Notes: generated by a model not told the origin, from the letters alone. A DNA stretch of 64,000 bases from Hemerocallis citrina (GCA_017893485.1 CM030358.1:145528393-145592392); one strand, 5' to 3'; positions 32,109 to 45,100 are shown, numbered from the stretch's first letter. Numbers and translations are program-made.

Positions 32109-33177
32109 TTATATCATGTATGTTTGCTTACAAGAAAATCTGCGCGTAGCGTTTACAATAATGGACCCTCCCTCCCTCCTAAAACTTGATGAGGTGCTCC
32201 GTGTTCCAGGGCTTCTTAACCATCCTGCCCCCAGGTCTTCAAGGCAGTACGTACCGGGACGTACCACTTGGGAGACCTTATATGGGCCCTCCCAATTGGG
32301 GGCGAGCTTGCCTCTGGCGGTGGGATGGGAGATTGCTAGCTTTCTGAGTAAGAGGTCCTTCTTTGATGTGGGTCGGGCGGACCTTTTTGTTATAAAGCCG
32401 CTCAACTCGTTGCTGACATATGGCCCGTCGAATGGTGGATCTTTCCCGTACCTCGTCAATGAGGTTCAGGTTTGCCCTGAGGCCGCTTGAATTTGATTCT
32501 TCAACGAAACACATGTACCTAGGCGAGGGAAGGCCGACTTCCAGAGGGATGACTGCCTCGGTCCTATATGCTAAATTGAATGGGGACTCACCGGTCGGAA
32601 TTCTTTTGGTAGTCCGGTGGGACCAGAGGACACTCGATAACTCTTCGACCCATAAACCCTTGGGTGATTGGTCCAACCGCTTTTTCAGGCCATCGAGAAT
32701 TTGCCGGTTGGTGTTTTCTGCTTGCCCGTTCGACTGAGGGTGAGAGATTGACAAGAAGCACTGCTGAATACCGGGGTCTTCACAAAACTTCCAGAATTTT
32801 TTGCCGGTGAACTGGGTTCCATTATCGGTGACTAGCACGCACGGGATCCCAAACCGACAAACAATGTGTTTCCAGAAGAATTGTTGGGCTTGATGTTCGG
32901 TGACCGTAGCTAGGGGTTCCGCCTCAACCCACTTGGTAAAGTAGTCGACCGCTACGATGAGGAATCACCTTTAGCCGGTAGCCTGTGGAAAGGGGCCGAC
33001 CAGGTCTATCCCCCACATCGCGAAGGGAGTAGGACTGACGAGGGACTTCAGATCGGCTTGGGGCGAGCGTTTAAGGGGAGAGAACCTTTGGCAGGGGTCG
33101 CACCCTTTGACGAGGTCCTTAGCAACTCGCATCATAGTAGGCCAGTAATAGCCACGGTTGAGGTCTTTTTGGGCCAA
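32109..33177 (-). pseudogene. Integrase of element B
   Basis: Minus strand, in three pieces. 33177-32971 has the zinc-binding YYWPTM...KGCDPCQRF region and the first catalytic Asp in WGIDLVGPFP. 32838 onward has VTDNGTQFTGKKFW and HPQSNGQAENTNR with the second Asp and the Glu. 32459-32109 has the C-terminal GKLAPNWEGPYKV motif. No chromodomain follows, as expected for Tat elements. Between the pieces and at about 32280-32450 the frame shifts. Confidence 0.88.
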
Positions 33178-33188
33178 CGACCTGCTGC

Positions 33189-33989
33189 CTATGTGGCATC
33201 CCCTAACCCTTCATGTAGCTCTTCCAGGGTGTACTTAGCCTCGTTTGGTGTCAGGCAGCGGAGATAGGGTCTCCCGTCAGACAAGGTGTAGAAGCGCTTG
33301 AAGAGCACATCCCCAATCAAGGCGACCCTTGTACTTCGTGCTTCGGCGCGGTCCTGTGGTAGCTCGCCGTTGGTCAGGAATTTCTGTATGGGACTCATCC
33401 ACGTCTCTACAGGGTCGCTGGAGGCGAGGCAGAAGACTTCGGGCTCTTCAATGTTGGATTTGAGGAGGACCTCGACTAAGATAGTGCAATCTAGTCCTCC
33501 TAGGGACGATGACACAAGCTTGGACAAGGAGTCGGCGTGATAGTTTTGTTCTCTTGGGATCTGTCGGACATCCGCTTGCTCGAAGAGCTGTATGAGCTGT
33601 TGTGCGTGTGCTAAGTACTGGGTCATTCTAAGGTCACGGGCTTCATACTCCCCGATGATCTAATTGACCATGAGCTGGGAGTCACTGAAAACCTGTATTT
33701 GCCTTGCCCATGCCCGGTAGGCTAGTGTAAGTCCAGCGATCAAAGCTTCATATTCTGCCTCGTTGTTTGTGGCCGGGATGTTAAGTCGGAGAGAATACTG
33801 GAGGAAGAAGTCGTCGGGGCCACGAAGGATGATGCAAGCACCGCCCCCTTCCTCGCATGACGAGCCGTCCACATAGACGTCCTATACCGGGGCGTCTTCC
33901 CGAATTTTCGAGGATTCGCGGATTGTGCATTCGGTGATAAATTTTGCGAGAGCTTGGCCCTTGATGGCCACCGAGGATGGTAGCTGATG
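33189..33989 (-). pseudogene. Second RNase H domain of element B
   Basis: The minus strand reads MDGSSCEEGGGACIILRGP, then NNEAEYEALIAGL, then VFSDSQLMVN and, after a stop near 33660, QIPREQNYHADSLSKL. This is the additional RNase H (RVT_3 type) found in Tat-lineage elements, besides the normal one after the RT. One catalytic block (NEAEYEAL) is present; a stop after MVN interrupts it. Confidence 0.82.
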
Positions 33990-35260
33990 TCATGTTGACT
34001 CAGCTCGATCGACCACTTGATTAAGCGGTCGGAGTTCTCGGACTTGTCGAGGACCGTTTTGAGGGGCAGGTCCAAAAGGGCGCAGACGAAGTGGTCCTAG
34101 AAGTAGGGTCGAAGTTTCCATGCAGCCGTTACAAAAGGGTAGGCAATGTTTTCCGTCTTGGGGTACCGAATCTCGGCATCGTGTAGGACCTTGCTCACAT
34201 AATATACGCTTCTGCACCCCATCATCCTCCCTCATCAGAACGGTGCTGAGCGCGTGTTCCATGGCAGCCAGGTAGAGGAAAAGGGGTTCACCCGGCTCTG
34301 GCTTGTTGAGGAGTGGTGGATTGGCGAGGTAGGCTTTCAGCTGATCTAACACCTCTTGTTGAGGGGTTTCCCACTCGAAGCTTTTCGCCCCTCGGAGGGC
34401 CTCAAAGAATGGGAGCGACTTCTCTCCTGACTTGGAGAAGAAACGGCCGATGGCCGCCAGTTGCCCCGTCCGCCTTTGGACCTCTTTTACGTTTCTCGGA
34501 GAGGACATGTCGAGGATGGCTTGAATCTTCTCGGGGTTCGCCTCGATTACGCACTAGGAGACTACAAATCCGAGAAACCTCCCCGAGGAGACGCCGAGAA
34601 ACCTCCCCGAGGAGACGCCGAATGCGCACTTATAGGGGTTGAGCCTCATGTTGTGAGATCGCAAGACCCTGAAAGCCTTCTAGAGGTCGGCCACAAATCT
34701 TGCCCCCGGTGGCTCTTGACAAGCATGTAGTCAACGTATACCTCCATGTTTCGACCGATCTGCTCCTTGAAGACCCGACTGACGAGCCTCTGGTATGTAG
34801 CACCGACGTTCTTTAGCCCGAAGGGCATAACCCGGTAACAGTAGAGGCCCTGGTCGGTGACGAAGGCGGTCTTCGATATGTCCGAAGGGAACATTCTTAT
34901 CTGGTTGTAGCATGAGAAGGCATCCATGAAGCTCAGCAGCTCGTGCCCCGATGTTGCATCTATGAGGGCATCAATGTTCGGGAGGGGGAATGGGTCTTTA
35001 GGACAGGCCTTGTTCAGGTCCATGAAATCTATACATATTCTCCATTTCCAGCTCGTAACCATCACCACATTGGCCAGCCACTCTGGGTAGCTGACTTCTT
35101 GGATAAACCGTGGCGAGAGGAGCTTACCGATCTCCTTCCTTACCGCAAGCTGTCTGTTGGGGGCGAACTTAAGTCGCTTCTGCTGGACCGGCTTCGAGTC
35201 CGAACGGATGCTCAGTCGGTGCATTATGATATCTTTGGAGATCCCCGGCATGTCGAACGA
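33990..35260 (-). pseudogene. Reverse transcriptase and RNase H of element B, active site mutated
   Basis: The frame at 35251-34646 includes RICIDFMDLNKACPKDPFPL, MDAFSCYNQI, FVTDQGLYCYRVMPFGLKN and VYVDYMLVKS. The catalytic motif normally reads YVDD; here the second Asp is Tyr. The frame at 34508-33990 has RRTGQLAAIGRFF and the start of RNase H. A 24-bp direct repeat (two copies of GAGACGCCGAGAAACCTCCC, near 34575-34620) sits at the break between the frames. Confidence 0.88.
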
Positions 35261-35705
35261 CGTCCAGGCGAAGAGGTCGGAATTTCAACAGATGCATATG
35301 ATGATTTCCAGCTTCCAGTCCGGGGCCAGAGATTGGCTTATCCGGAACCATTTGGACAGGTCTCCCTCTGAGAAGGGTACCTCCTCCAGTACATCTACGG
35401 GCTCCGAGCCCTTCTCGGAATGGAGTTCTACCGCGTCAAGAGGAAAGACTCCGCCCCTACGGCAGTCATATAGCACGAACGTGTGCAGACTCCTGGTTTC
35501 CCTGGACAACACCGACTCCGAGGTCAGTGGGAAATTTCAATTTCAGGTGGTAGGCGGAGGAGACTACCTGAAAAGAGCATAGACTGGGACGGCCGAGGAT
35601 GACATTATATGCGGCCTTGATATTGACCACCATGAAGTCCATCGATTTGGTTCGCCTAATCAGGGTCGTTCCGGCGGTTACGTCAAGGGTGACGATCCCC
35701 TCAAT

Positions 35706-36140
35706 TTAGATTGGGACGCTGGAGAACCAACGAAGGGTGTACCCGGTCGGCTTTATCATCTCGCGGGAGAGCTTGAGGCTTTCGAAAGCGGCTAAAAAAA
35801 GGATGTTGACTGAGCTTCCGTTGTCCACGAGAATTCGGAGAACTTCGTGGTTCGCCATGCCGAGGCTGATGACGAGGGCATCACAATGCTGGAGTCGTTC
35901 GAAAGCGACTAAAAAGAAGATGTTGACCGAGCTTCCGTTGTCCACGAGAATTCGGCAAACTTCGTGGTTCGCCATGCCGAGGCTGATGACGAGGGCATCA
36001 CAATGCTGGAGTCGGATGCCCTCCAGGTCTTCCGCTGAGAAGTAGACCGCTTGCTGATGAACCCTGGAGGGCGGTTGGTCGTTGACCGAATTTACTTCCA
36101 GCAAGAAGGCCTTATGAGATGTGTTGGATTCCCCTCCCAT
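35706..36140 (-). pseudogene. Aspartic protease of element B with duplicated active site
   Basis: The open frame contains the protease active-site block RILVDNGSSVNI twice, each preceded by LQHCDALVISLGMANHEV and followed by a FL.AFE block. The duplicated unit is 117 bp (35781-35897 and 35898-36014), so 39 codons are repeated in frame. Element E has a single copy. The duplication would be expected to disturb folding; both copies are still open. Confidence 0.85.
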
Positions 36141-36378
36141 GGACCTGCCATGACATAGTGTAGGATGGCCGGCCCCCTAGTTTCTTCGGGCTCAGGTTCC
36201 TGCTCGGGTTGTCTGCTGACTGTTCGAGGAGACGAAGGCCTCAGATTCCTCGGGTCCCTCCTATCTCTTGGGTTGGAACACCATTAGGTACCCCCTGCTG
36301 AATCTTTTGTCCGTCTCGTGCCCATGGTCTCGGTGGAACTGACAGTAAAACCTTTGATCCCTTTTTTGTTGCTGCTCG

Positions 36379-37254
36379 GTGGGGGAGGGTGTCGGACGAA
36401 CCCTTTCTCCTCGATCTCCAAGAAGATGGCTGACACGTTCTGGGTCAGCGGTGTGTATCTTTCAAAATGGGGGACCGAAGGTCGCCTCTTTTGACCAAAC
36501 GCGTCCTTCAGGGCCTTCTTGGCGAGCTCAGAGTCATCCGCATTTCGCTTCCCCTTCGTTGTAATTTCTTTAATGCCATCGGAGTGCAGGGCTTCCTCTG
36601 CCTGGATGTACTTCTCGACCCTGTTGAGGATGTTAGAAAAGTCTAGGGGCGGTTTTTGGCAAGTGAGGCCTTAAACTGGCCATGTTGAACATTATGCCGG
36701 AACGTTGCGGAAGCGACGCCCGCATCAAGAGAGGAGATTGCCCTTGCCTCGGTTGTGAACCTTCGCACGAACTCGTGGAGGGATTCTCCTTCCTTCTGCT
36801 TGAGGTCCAAAAGGGACGGGGATGCGCTTGTCTTCTCAAGTTTTCGACAAGTCACTTGAAGTGGGTTAGAAAGTTTGCTTCAAGTTGGTCGAATGAGAAA
36901 ACCGAGCTGGGGGTGAGTTTTGAGAACCATTCCCGAGCTGGGCCACACAGGGTGGTAGGGAAGGCGCGCATAAGAGAGGATCAGATGTGCTGTGAATCAA
37001 CATGATGGTTTTGAACCCTTCCATGTGATCAGCTGGATCACTCTCGCCATTGTAGGTCTCGAACTGGGGTGGCCTGAAATTTCTGTGAATCTCAGCCTCT
37101 AGAATTTGGACGGAGAACGGAGGTCGATTCGGCTGTTCCCCTGCCCAGGTTGGGGTCTGCTCTTGCCGATATGGGCGAGACGGTTCTCCATCTCCTGGAG
37201 GCACCGAAGGACAGCCTCGTCCTGTCTCCATGGGCAAGTCGAACCGTGAGATTC
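36379..37254 (-). pseudogene. Gag of element B, central and 3' part
   Basis: The minus strand reads EMENRLAHIGKSR, then FRPPQFETYNGESDPADHME, GFKTIMLIHSTSDPLLC, and further on KQKEGESLHEFVRRFTTEAR and DAGVASATFRHNVQHGQFKA. These align piece by piece with the intact gag of element E. Several frameshifts separate them. A solo LTR cuts the gene at 37255. Confidence 0.85.
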
Positions 37255-37259
37255 GCTGC

Positions 37260-40200
37260 TGTCACGCCCCGCTTCCCAAAATACGGAACACGAATGCGTA
37301 ACGTAGGCCCAGCGAATGATGTAAATACCATCCATAAGTTGTACCAGACTAACTCAGCAATAAGAACAACAATGTACAACCACACAGGAAATATAACCAC
37401 ATGAATTAAAGATATAATTCCAATAATAAATGAAATAATCCAACATTATAAATATCCAACATCTGGGATCAAAACAAACCACGGATCATAAAGCCCAAAA
37501 CAGAGTACAAGTCATAATAATATTCAAGGAATAAAATAGCAACAAGTAAAACTAAGCAGCAGAGACTGATCCATCTTTAGAAACGTTGCTCACCAATTCC
37601 TTCAGGAATAGATCCTTCAGCACCAGTAAAATCTTAATCTAAAAAGAAAGAAAAGAGTGCCCTTAGAGCAAATCGTGGACGACAAGTAGAGAAAACAAAG
37701 GATAAACGAAAGCATGAATATCAAGGAATAAGGACATGGTCAAAGACAAAGAACAAAGCAAAGACCAGACAGTAATATCAAAGGTCTACAGTAAATCACG
37801 CATGTAATGAGTGATGTCAGCATCAAGCAGGAAATACAGGTTATTAAGTATTTTATTAGCCTATCTACTGCACATACCACTGCGTCCCATTCCACAGGTT
37901 CGGCGCAAATACACAGTGTACGCTTTAGACTGATGGTGAATTTACGGTTCGTATACTCAACCCAGTAATCAGTGTTTAATGTTCAGTATCAGTATTTATC
38001 GGGCAGTGTTTATGGCCATACAGTACAGGTCAGTACAGTAGGGCCTGACCGAGTACAGTCTCCGATTGTCCACTACCAAGTCATCCCATATAACCCCGGC
38101 TTGTTATCATTTTATTTCATCCTATGTGAGCATGCAGGAGGGTGTCTATGTGGTATATTACTATGTGTGACTAATTCTAAGCATTACAGACAAAGCATGA
38201 GGCAAACACATCATATAAACACATTTCACAAAATTAGGACAGCATGATCTTGCTGTACTAAAACATGGATTATGGTCACTACAAAATAGCAAAACTGAAT
38301 CCGCCAGAAGTCCTAGAAAGTAGACTTCCACATGGTTCCAGCGAGTATAATTAAGGCATATAAAAGATATAGGAACTAGGGTGAAAACTCTATTCTATTC
38401 AGGTTTTATGTTCAGGTAGCATGCAGTAGGTTGTGTTCAACTATTTATTTTGGGTCAGAGAACTCATTAATAAAATCTATAAAAATTTTGGGTGATACCT
38501 ATACATGTCTAGGTCCAGCCTAATTTATTTCAGAATTTTCTTTTACTGTTAATAGGGTCAAATAAAATATAAAACAGCAGGATACACATGAAATTATGAG
38601 TCTGAAATTCTAACATGGCTGTACTAAAATGTTGATATCTATCAAATGACACAGCGGAACTTAGATCCGCCAAAAGGATATTAAACTAGACATCAGAGGC
38701 TAAAAATTCATGTTTGTAAAGAAAATTCAAATTCTGACATGAACATGGGTAAAAATCTAATACAAAATGAAGTAACTAGCTGTCCAAAAATTGTCTTAAC
38801 ATGAACAGGCAAATAAATAAATAATATAGTCACATATAGCATGCAAATTGGTAATCAAAGTGAATCCTAGGTGTCAACATGCAATTTCTAAGGTTTAAGA
38901 TACAATTATCACAGGCATGGTATCAGTTCATCAATTAAATCCAATCTAGCACATTCAGTTTAACATGTCCAATTTATCAAGTAAATCTATGCATGAATCT
39001 AGTTATTTAAATATGCATATGCATAAAACAATGGGGACTAGGTTTTAGATCAAAAAGATAGCACGATGTTAAGAGTATGTTGGGTTAGCTCGTGTAAACT
39101 CTCGATAATCTTAACGGAATTGTCAAAGGTTGTTTGATAACAAAATGGACGAATTTACTTGCAAGAGATCAAATAAACTTGAACAGAATAAAATGCTAGT
39201 TCAAGAGGAGACTTGCCTGTTATATTGCAGATACAATTAATAAGAATAACGGGATCAGAATTCCGGGCGAAAACTCCCAAAGACACGTGCAAAATACGTG
39301 CGAAGAAACCCAAGCAAATAGAACAACAACAGCAAGAGCCAAGTGAAATTCCACACCGGATCCAACAGAACACAGGACAACAATCGGAGATCTGGTGCAC
39401 CAAAACACAGAACAGCGGAACCTTCCAATGGGAGATCTCCTACACACCGGATCGGCCCAAACACGGCTTAGCGGGAAGGGATCTGGTGCGACCAAACACC
39501 GAACAGCGGAATTGCCCAATGGGTGGTCGTCTCTTGCCTTTGGCAAGGGGAGAGAGAGGGCATGGCGTCTTGACGGCGACTGCGACGCGACGGGGCGGCA
39601 CTGCGGCGGGGCACCACGGCGAAGATGTCGGCACCACGGTCAGGAAGCGACGGCGGCGACGGCAACCTCGACGAGCGAACTCTGTTTTGCGGTTGGAAAC
39701 AGAGAGCGACGACGGCAATACTCTGGGACTCGAACAGCGACGCTAGGGGACCTGCGGTGATTGCGAAGGTGATCGGTAAGGGATGACGAAGACGAAGACG
39801 AAGGGGTGCACGGAGTGGAGAAACGACGATGGCAATGGTTCGGTGATGGGTTACGGCAAGGAGAACGGGGGTGATGACGGGGCAGTGAGATGGCGATGAG
39901 GGCGAGGGGATGGAGACAGCGACGGTAATGGTGATGACGGAGGTCGAAGGCGATCGGAGAGCCAACGGGGTAGGGGTTTTGCGGTTTGGGTTTCAACGAA
40001 ACAGAGAGAGCGAGATTTGGGATCGGGGAGAGAGAGTAACAGCAGAGAGAGAGAGAGAGAGTAAAAATATTAGGGTTTAATTAATAGGGTATTTATAGGG
40101 ATCAAGAATTAGAATTTTGGGTTAAGATTATGTGGGTTCTGGGTATCGGTTTTGGCTCCAAAAAGAGAAAAATGAATGTAATAAGATGAGACGAACACAA

Positions 40201-40390
40201 AGGAGAACAAATCAAACTCAAAATAGAAATAGCAAAATTGTAAAGAGAACAGAATCCAACCAAAAGAACACAGATCGATCAAGAGAGAACAAAAGAGCCC
40301 AAGAAAAGACAAAATACACTATAACAAATGAATCCAAATACAATAATAATAAAAAACAAAATACAATAAAATCTTAAAATAGGGCTTACA
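37260..40390 (-). mobile_element. Solo LTR G, 3.1 kb, in the gag of B
   Basis: The segment runs from TGTCACGCCCCGC to TAGGGCTTACA, flanked by GCTGC (37255-37259) and GCTAC (40391-40395), a 4-of-5 target duplication. It matches the solo LTR at 48435-51247 in the opposite orientation over its whole length. It has no primer site, polypurine tract or coding domain. A TATA box (minus strand, CCTATAAATACC near 40090) shows its direction. Open frames at 39200-40000 are in a GC-rich leader region and look fortuitous. Confidence 0.82.
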
Positions 40391-40395
40391 GCTAC

Positions 40396-40891
40396 CCTGG
40401 GCTTCTTGTCTAGGACCGGTGTTGTTGCGTGCCTCGATCCTGGAGCCACCCTGGATGGCCTGGAGGACCTCGTTCCTAAAGTTTTGGAACTCGACTGTCG
40501 TGACCGGGGTCTGCTCATCCTGGTCACGCGGAGGCGGGTGATCCCGGGGTGAGCAGCTGCGCGCTTGTGCCTGTTCCTCGGTTGGCTGCAGGTTATGGTT
40601 CGGAGTCGAGTTGGAAGCGACCCCTCCCTTCGATCGGCTGAGCTACCAGTGTTGAATGACACGCCGTAAATCACTGGCGACCGAGCATGAAGCGCTCAGC
40701 TCGGGCCCTGTTACACCATTAGCTCATGGTCGGTTAGAGCCATGGGTGTTCATATTGCTGTGAGAGGGAGGATCCGATCGACGTCGAGCGGTGAAGGCCC
40801 TTCTGGCTTTGGGAGCCATGGGAGGGCTCGGCTTTGGGAGAGATCCGAGCTTAGGATCGAGTTAGTAGGTTTCCCTTAGACGGCGCCAACC
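40396..40891 (-). pseudogene. Leader, primer site and gag 5' part of element B
   Basis: Just inside the LTR, the minus strand reads GGTTGGCGCCGTCT (40878-40891), the same primer-binding sequence as in element E. It fits a tRNA ending in GGCGCCA. Then follows a low-complexity, arginine- and serine-rich gag N region (RREGSLPTRLRT, HPGITRLRVTRMSRPRS) that is interrupted by the solo LTR. Confidence 0.7.
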
Positions 40892-41395
40892 TGATGCTGC
40901 TTGTTTTTGAGTGTGGGAACAACAAGTGTGAGTTCTTGTAATTTGTATAGTGGAAGGGACTGGTCTTGATCATGGCTCGAGTATATTTCCTTGGAGCCGG
41001 CTCGGAAGAGAGGCGGATAGCTAGGTCGGAAGGTTGGGAGCTCGGTCGGGCAGCTGAAAGCTCAGTAGGCCGGAGTACCTGCAAAAGGCCTAGAAACACC
41101 GGGAGAAGTCCCGGCGATAGGCCTTCCGACGATCTAGTCAGTCACTAGAAAAGAGACTGAGCAACTAGGGTTCAGATGGGGAAAGATTCATTACCTGCTA
41201 CAGTGTGGAAGTGGTCTGGTATTTATAGGCATGGGTAAACGAGTCTGGGACCGTAATGGGCCAGATCGGACCCGTTTGCCAGCGGGCCTAAGATGGTAAG
41301 AGCCCGTTGGACTATGTTGACTTGATGATCTGGGAAGGGCGAAATCTGAGGAGATCCGATGGCCCTGATTGGGCCACGTCATCTATACCACATCA
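40892..41395 (-). repeat. 5' LTR of element B
   Basis: 504 bp, TGATGCTGC to CCACATCA, followed by TATCA. It differs from the 3' LTR by a few short indels and scattered substitutions, including an extra GGGCAGCTGAAAGCTCAGTA block near 41048-41067. A TATA-like TATTTATAGG (minus strand CCTATAAATACC) lies near 41219. Confidence 0.85.
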
Positions 41396-42306
41396 TATCA
41401 AGATGCTGCTAAAGTTTTGTTTAGATTGGCGCAAACTTCATCTGCGTTGGATAATCAACAGATGTTCAAGAGGTTACACTGTTTAGTAGAGGGGGTCAGT
41501 AAGCAATTACTACTGCAAACATTTGTTGGTAGGCTCAACGAGGAGATACAATTTGATGTTGCATTGGCCGAATCTTTCAAAACAGCTCTTAAGTATGAAA
41601 ACAAGGTTAATGCCATCAGAAATTTGAATAGGAATAGCTACAAACCATAATACAGATATCCTAGTTCTCAATCTTGGCAAATTGTGAATTCAATTAATTC
41701 TTCTCATGGTTTTCAATCCTAGCAAACTGTGATCCCAACAAGCATACTCACAAAATCTTAGGGTTCTAGATCTTCTGTATCCAACAGTACTGGGCCATAT
41801 TTGAAGAAATTAACCCCAAATGAGATTTGGGAGAGAAGAAAGAAAGGTATACGCTTCGATGAGATGAAAAATTTCCATCTGGCGATGTGTGCAAGGTAAA
41901 ATCTGACATGTGTATTGAAGGGGAGTGGAATTTGTTTAGTTTACAAGTTGCAGAGGAATTGAATGACCTATTATCATTTAAGAAACTAGAAGTACAATCA
42001 GCTCTAGCTCAATTGTCTCCTTCAGAGTTTAATTTTGAAAGGAACTATTGGGACCAAGGAGGTACACATGGTGATTGATATTGGTGCTACTCATAATTAC
42101 ATAGATCCTTTTATCTTGAAGCAGGATGGTTTACGTTTGTCTAATTTATGTGCAAGGGTACGAGGTGGCAAGCAAGTAGATGGAAGTGGAATATGTGCAA
42201 GGGTGCAGATTGACTGCCAAGGTTATCAATTTGTGGATGATTTCCTAGTATTCCCTATTGGTGGACATGATGAAGAACTTGGTGCTAAATGGATGGAAAC
42301 AGGTTG
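41396..42306 (+). pseudogene. Gag 3' part and protease of element A
   Basis: The plus strand continues gag right after element B: YQDAAKVLFRLAQTSSALDN, then GLVEGVSKQ-like LHCLVEGVSKQLLLQTFVGR. A decayed zinc-knuckle region follows near 41800-41900 (LTPNEIWERRKKGIRFDE). The protease active site reads VIDIGATHNYID at about 42070. The frame ends at 42305. Stops occur between these pieces. Confidence 0.82.
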
Positions 42307-43700
42307 AAGAGGTTACAGTTAATATGAAATTGAAGCAGCTTAAATTCTATCACATGGAAAGAACTGGAGTTTACAATGCTACAAACCTAGTCCTCCAGTA
42401 GTGCTCCAAGAGCAAGAAATGAACAAGATTGCTCTAAAACATATAGAGGATTTGTGTTGTATTTAATCCAGCTTGAACTGTTTGCAGCTAAATTAGTTGA
42501 ATTGCCAATTGACATGTGTTTACAGAACCTAAGAGACTGCCTCCACCCAAATATTGTGATAATAAAATTCCTCTAATGCAGGGTGCTAAACCTATATGCA
42601 TTAGACCATACAACCATTGAAATCATTGTATCTGATTCGCTTAAGCAAAGAGTGATAAGGCCTAGTGTAAGGGCATACGCCTCACTTGTGATTTTAATCA
42701 ATAAGCATGATGGGTCATGGAGATTATGTGTAGATTACAAGGCCCTTGATTGATGACTTATTAGATGAATTATATGGTTCTCAGTATTTTACCAAGCTGG
42801 ATCTTAGGTCTGGATATCATCAAATATAAGGTGTATAGTACACGTGTTCAAAACAGCCTTTAAGACTCACATAGGTCACTATGAAATTTTTGTCATGCTA
42901 TTTGGATTGACAAAAGACCTTCTACATTTCAGTCCATTAAGAATGATGTGTCTAGACCTCATTTAAGGAAGTTTGTACTTGTGTTCCTTGATGATATTTA
43001 GGTGTTTAGCAAATCCTGGAGGAGCATTTAAGCATTTGTAGATAGTAATGCAAATATTAAGAGAGAATTACTCATTTATGAAAAAGTTCAAATGTCAAAT
43101 TGGCTAATACCAAGTAGAGTATCGGTCATGTAGTTTTAGACAACGGGAATAAAGCTAAGGTTGATTAGTCAATTCCTAAATTAGTAGGTCTGACAAGATA
43201 TTATAGGAAATTTATAAAAAGTTATGGTTCACTGCAGCTCCTCTTACATAGTTAAGAAAGATAATTTTATTTGTAACTCTAGAGCAGAGGAAGCTTTTGA
43301 GACTCTTACGAAGACTCTCATTTCAGCACCAATACTTCAGTTGTCTGATTTCAATGAGACTTCAATGAGACTGTTATAGTTGAGTGTGATGCATGTAAAG
43401 AAGGAATGGGAGTAGTGTTATTAAAGAGGCACTCTATTGTATATATAACTCAAGGAATCAAGGTCAAGGCACTTCTTTGTTCTGCATGAGAAAAAGAAAT
43501 GCTTGCAATTTTGCTTGCAGTAAAAAAATGGAAACAATACATATTTGGTAGACAACTTATTATCAGAGTTGATCATCAGCCACAGAGGAAGCATTCTATT
43601 GCATATATAAGTCATGGTATCAAGAGCAAGGCACTTATCATCTGATCATCAGCCAGTCAAGTACATGTTGGATCAAAGGCTCTCTAACAAAGAACAGTAC
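42307..43700 (+). pseudogene. Reverse transcriptase and RNase H of element A, heavily decayed
   Basis: Fragments in different frames keep order: [20 protein letters not shown] (near 42765-42825), LVFLDDI (near 42975), YYRKFIKSYG (near 43200), and RNase H remnants such as AILLAVKKWKQYIFGRQ (near 43510-43555). A segment around 43420-43460 resembling KHSIVYITQGIK recurs at about 43590-43640, a small internal duplication. Confidence 0.7.
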
Positions 43701-43849
43701 TCTTGGTTAAGGAAAGGATAATACACATGTGGCCGGTTATCTAGGAGAGATATTGAACGTTATTTGGTTTCTGCTTCAGTACTTAATCCATATTGGTGGA
43801 AATTGATTGAGTCTATGCATCAATTTGATCCTTTCTTTGTGAGTCTATG

Positions 43850-45100
43850 CTTCATAATCATGATTCTAAGGTGGACAATTTCAGATTAGTGAGGGGAATA
43901 TGGTATAACAAGAGAAGTGTGGTTATTAGTTCAACTTCTCCCTTCAGGCTGACATTAATCCAAGAGCATCATGATACACCAGTTGGAGGACATTCGGGCT
44001 ATGACAAGATTTTGTAGAGACTTTAGAGGCCTTTTTGGTGGCCTGGTATGAGAAAGGATGTCCAAACTTACACAAGGGAATGCAACATTTGTCAAACTAG
44101 TCCGTCTCTATCAATCTCCCTCAGGTTTACTTCAACCCTTACCAATTCCTGGTATGGTTCGGGAACATGTAGTTCGAGAACATGCAAGCATGGACTTCAT
44201 TCAAGTTCTTCCTAAAAGTGGATATACTATCTTTGTAGTAATTAACAGATTGACAAAGTTTGCACATTTCTTTGCCTTGTCTCATCCTCACACTGCTGCT
44301 GAAGTAGCCCATGTTTTGATAGAGTAGGGAAGTTGTATGGAATGCATGTGCCTATTGTGCCTGACAGGGGATCAACATTTACAATTGCCGTCATGAGAGA
44401 GACCTTGAAGTCGCAAGGTACTACTCTTAAATTCTCTACATCATATCATCCTCAATCTCATGGTCAAACGGAGGTTGTTAACAAATGCTTAGAGACCTAT
44501 TTGAGATGTTTTTGTTCTGACAAGCCTAGTGACGTGCAAATGGCTGCATTGGGCTCAATTTTGGTACACACCACATGGCATTCAGCAACCAAAATTTCTT
44601 CTTGTGAGGCTTTGTATGGCAGGCCACCTCCAACCCTGCTCTCTTATATTCCTAATACTGCTAAACTTCCTCGTGTGAAAGAGTACTTGTTAGCAAGGGT
44701 TGTGGCTCTTAAACTTTTGAAAGATAATATCTTAAGAGCACAAAAGAGAATGAAAAGGGTGGCTGATTTGCACAGGAAGGAACAGAAGTTTCAGGTAGGG
44801 ATTATGTGTATCTCAGGTTCAGCCATATAGGATAGTTTAAGTGGCAGCTGAATCAGTTCAAAACCTGTCTCCTTTGCATTATGGTCCATATCGGATAGGG
44901 TAGGTGTTGTGGCTTACAAACTATTGCTGCCAGAAGGTGCCAAGATTCACCCTGTGTTTCATGTGTCTCAGTTGAAACTTCATGTGGAATCTAATGTGCA
45001 GGTTCAGCATGATTATCCAACTACAATGGTTAGTATTATTCACGAACCTGAAAGAATTTTGGAGCGCAGATCCAGGATTCCAAATGATATCTGAAGCTCT
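43850..45100 (+). pseudogene. Integrase and C-terminal region of element A
   Basis: Pieces are a zinc-binding region (GHSGYDKI, WWPGMRKDVQTYTRECNICQ), then MDFIQVLPKSGYTIFVVINR with the first catalytic Asp (44190-44260), then VPDRGSTFT and HPQSHGQTEVVNKC (44355-44500). The C-terminal block HPVFHVSQLK (44948-44977) is typical of chromovirus-type pol ends. A stop at 44325 and frameshifts break it. Confidence 0.82.

Larger units (their letters stand above)
23763..41395 (-). mobile_element. Ty3/gypsy Tat-lineage element B, about 17.6 kb with a solo LTR inside
   Basis: LTRs of 479 bp (23763-24241) and 504 bp (40892-41395) share TGATGCTGCTTG starts and a common body. The flanks TGTCA and TATCA match at 4 of 5 bases. 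Read on the minus strand the order is LTR, primer site, gag, protease, RT, a second RNase H-type domain, integrase, then a very long 3' region. That region holds three tandem arrays and a gene in the opposite orientation. The extra RNase H and the CRFHRDHGH-type gag finger (clear in element E) place it in the Tat group. Gag-pol is broken in many places. Confidence 0.88.

Noticed and set aside
39213..39996. Overlapping open frames on both strands with arginine- and proline-rich products, resembling a gene cluster
   Set aside because: They lie in the GC-rich leader part of a solo LTR. The corresponding part of the other copy (48865-49400) has different frames, so no coding conservation is seen.
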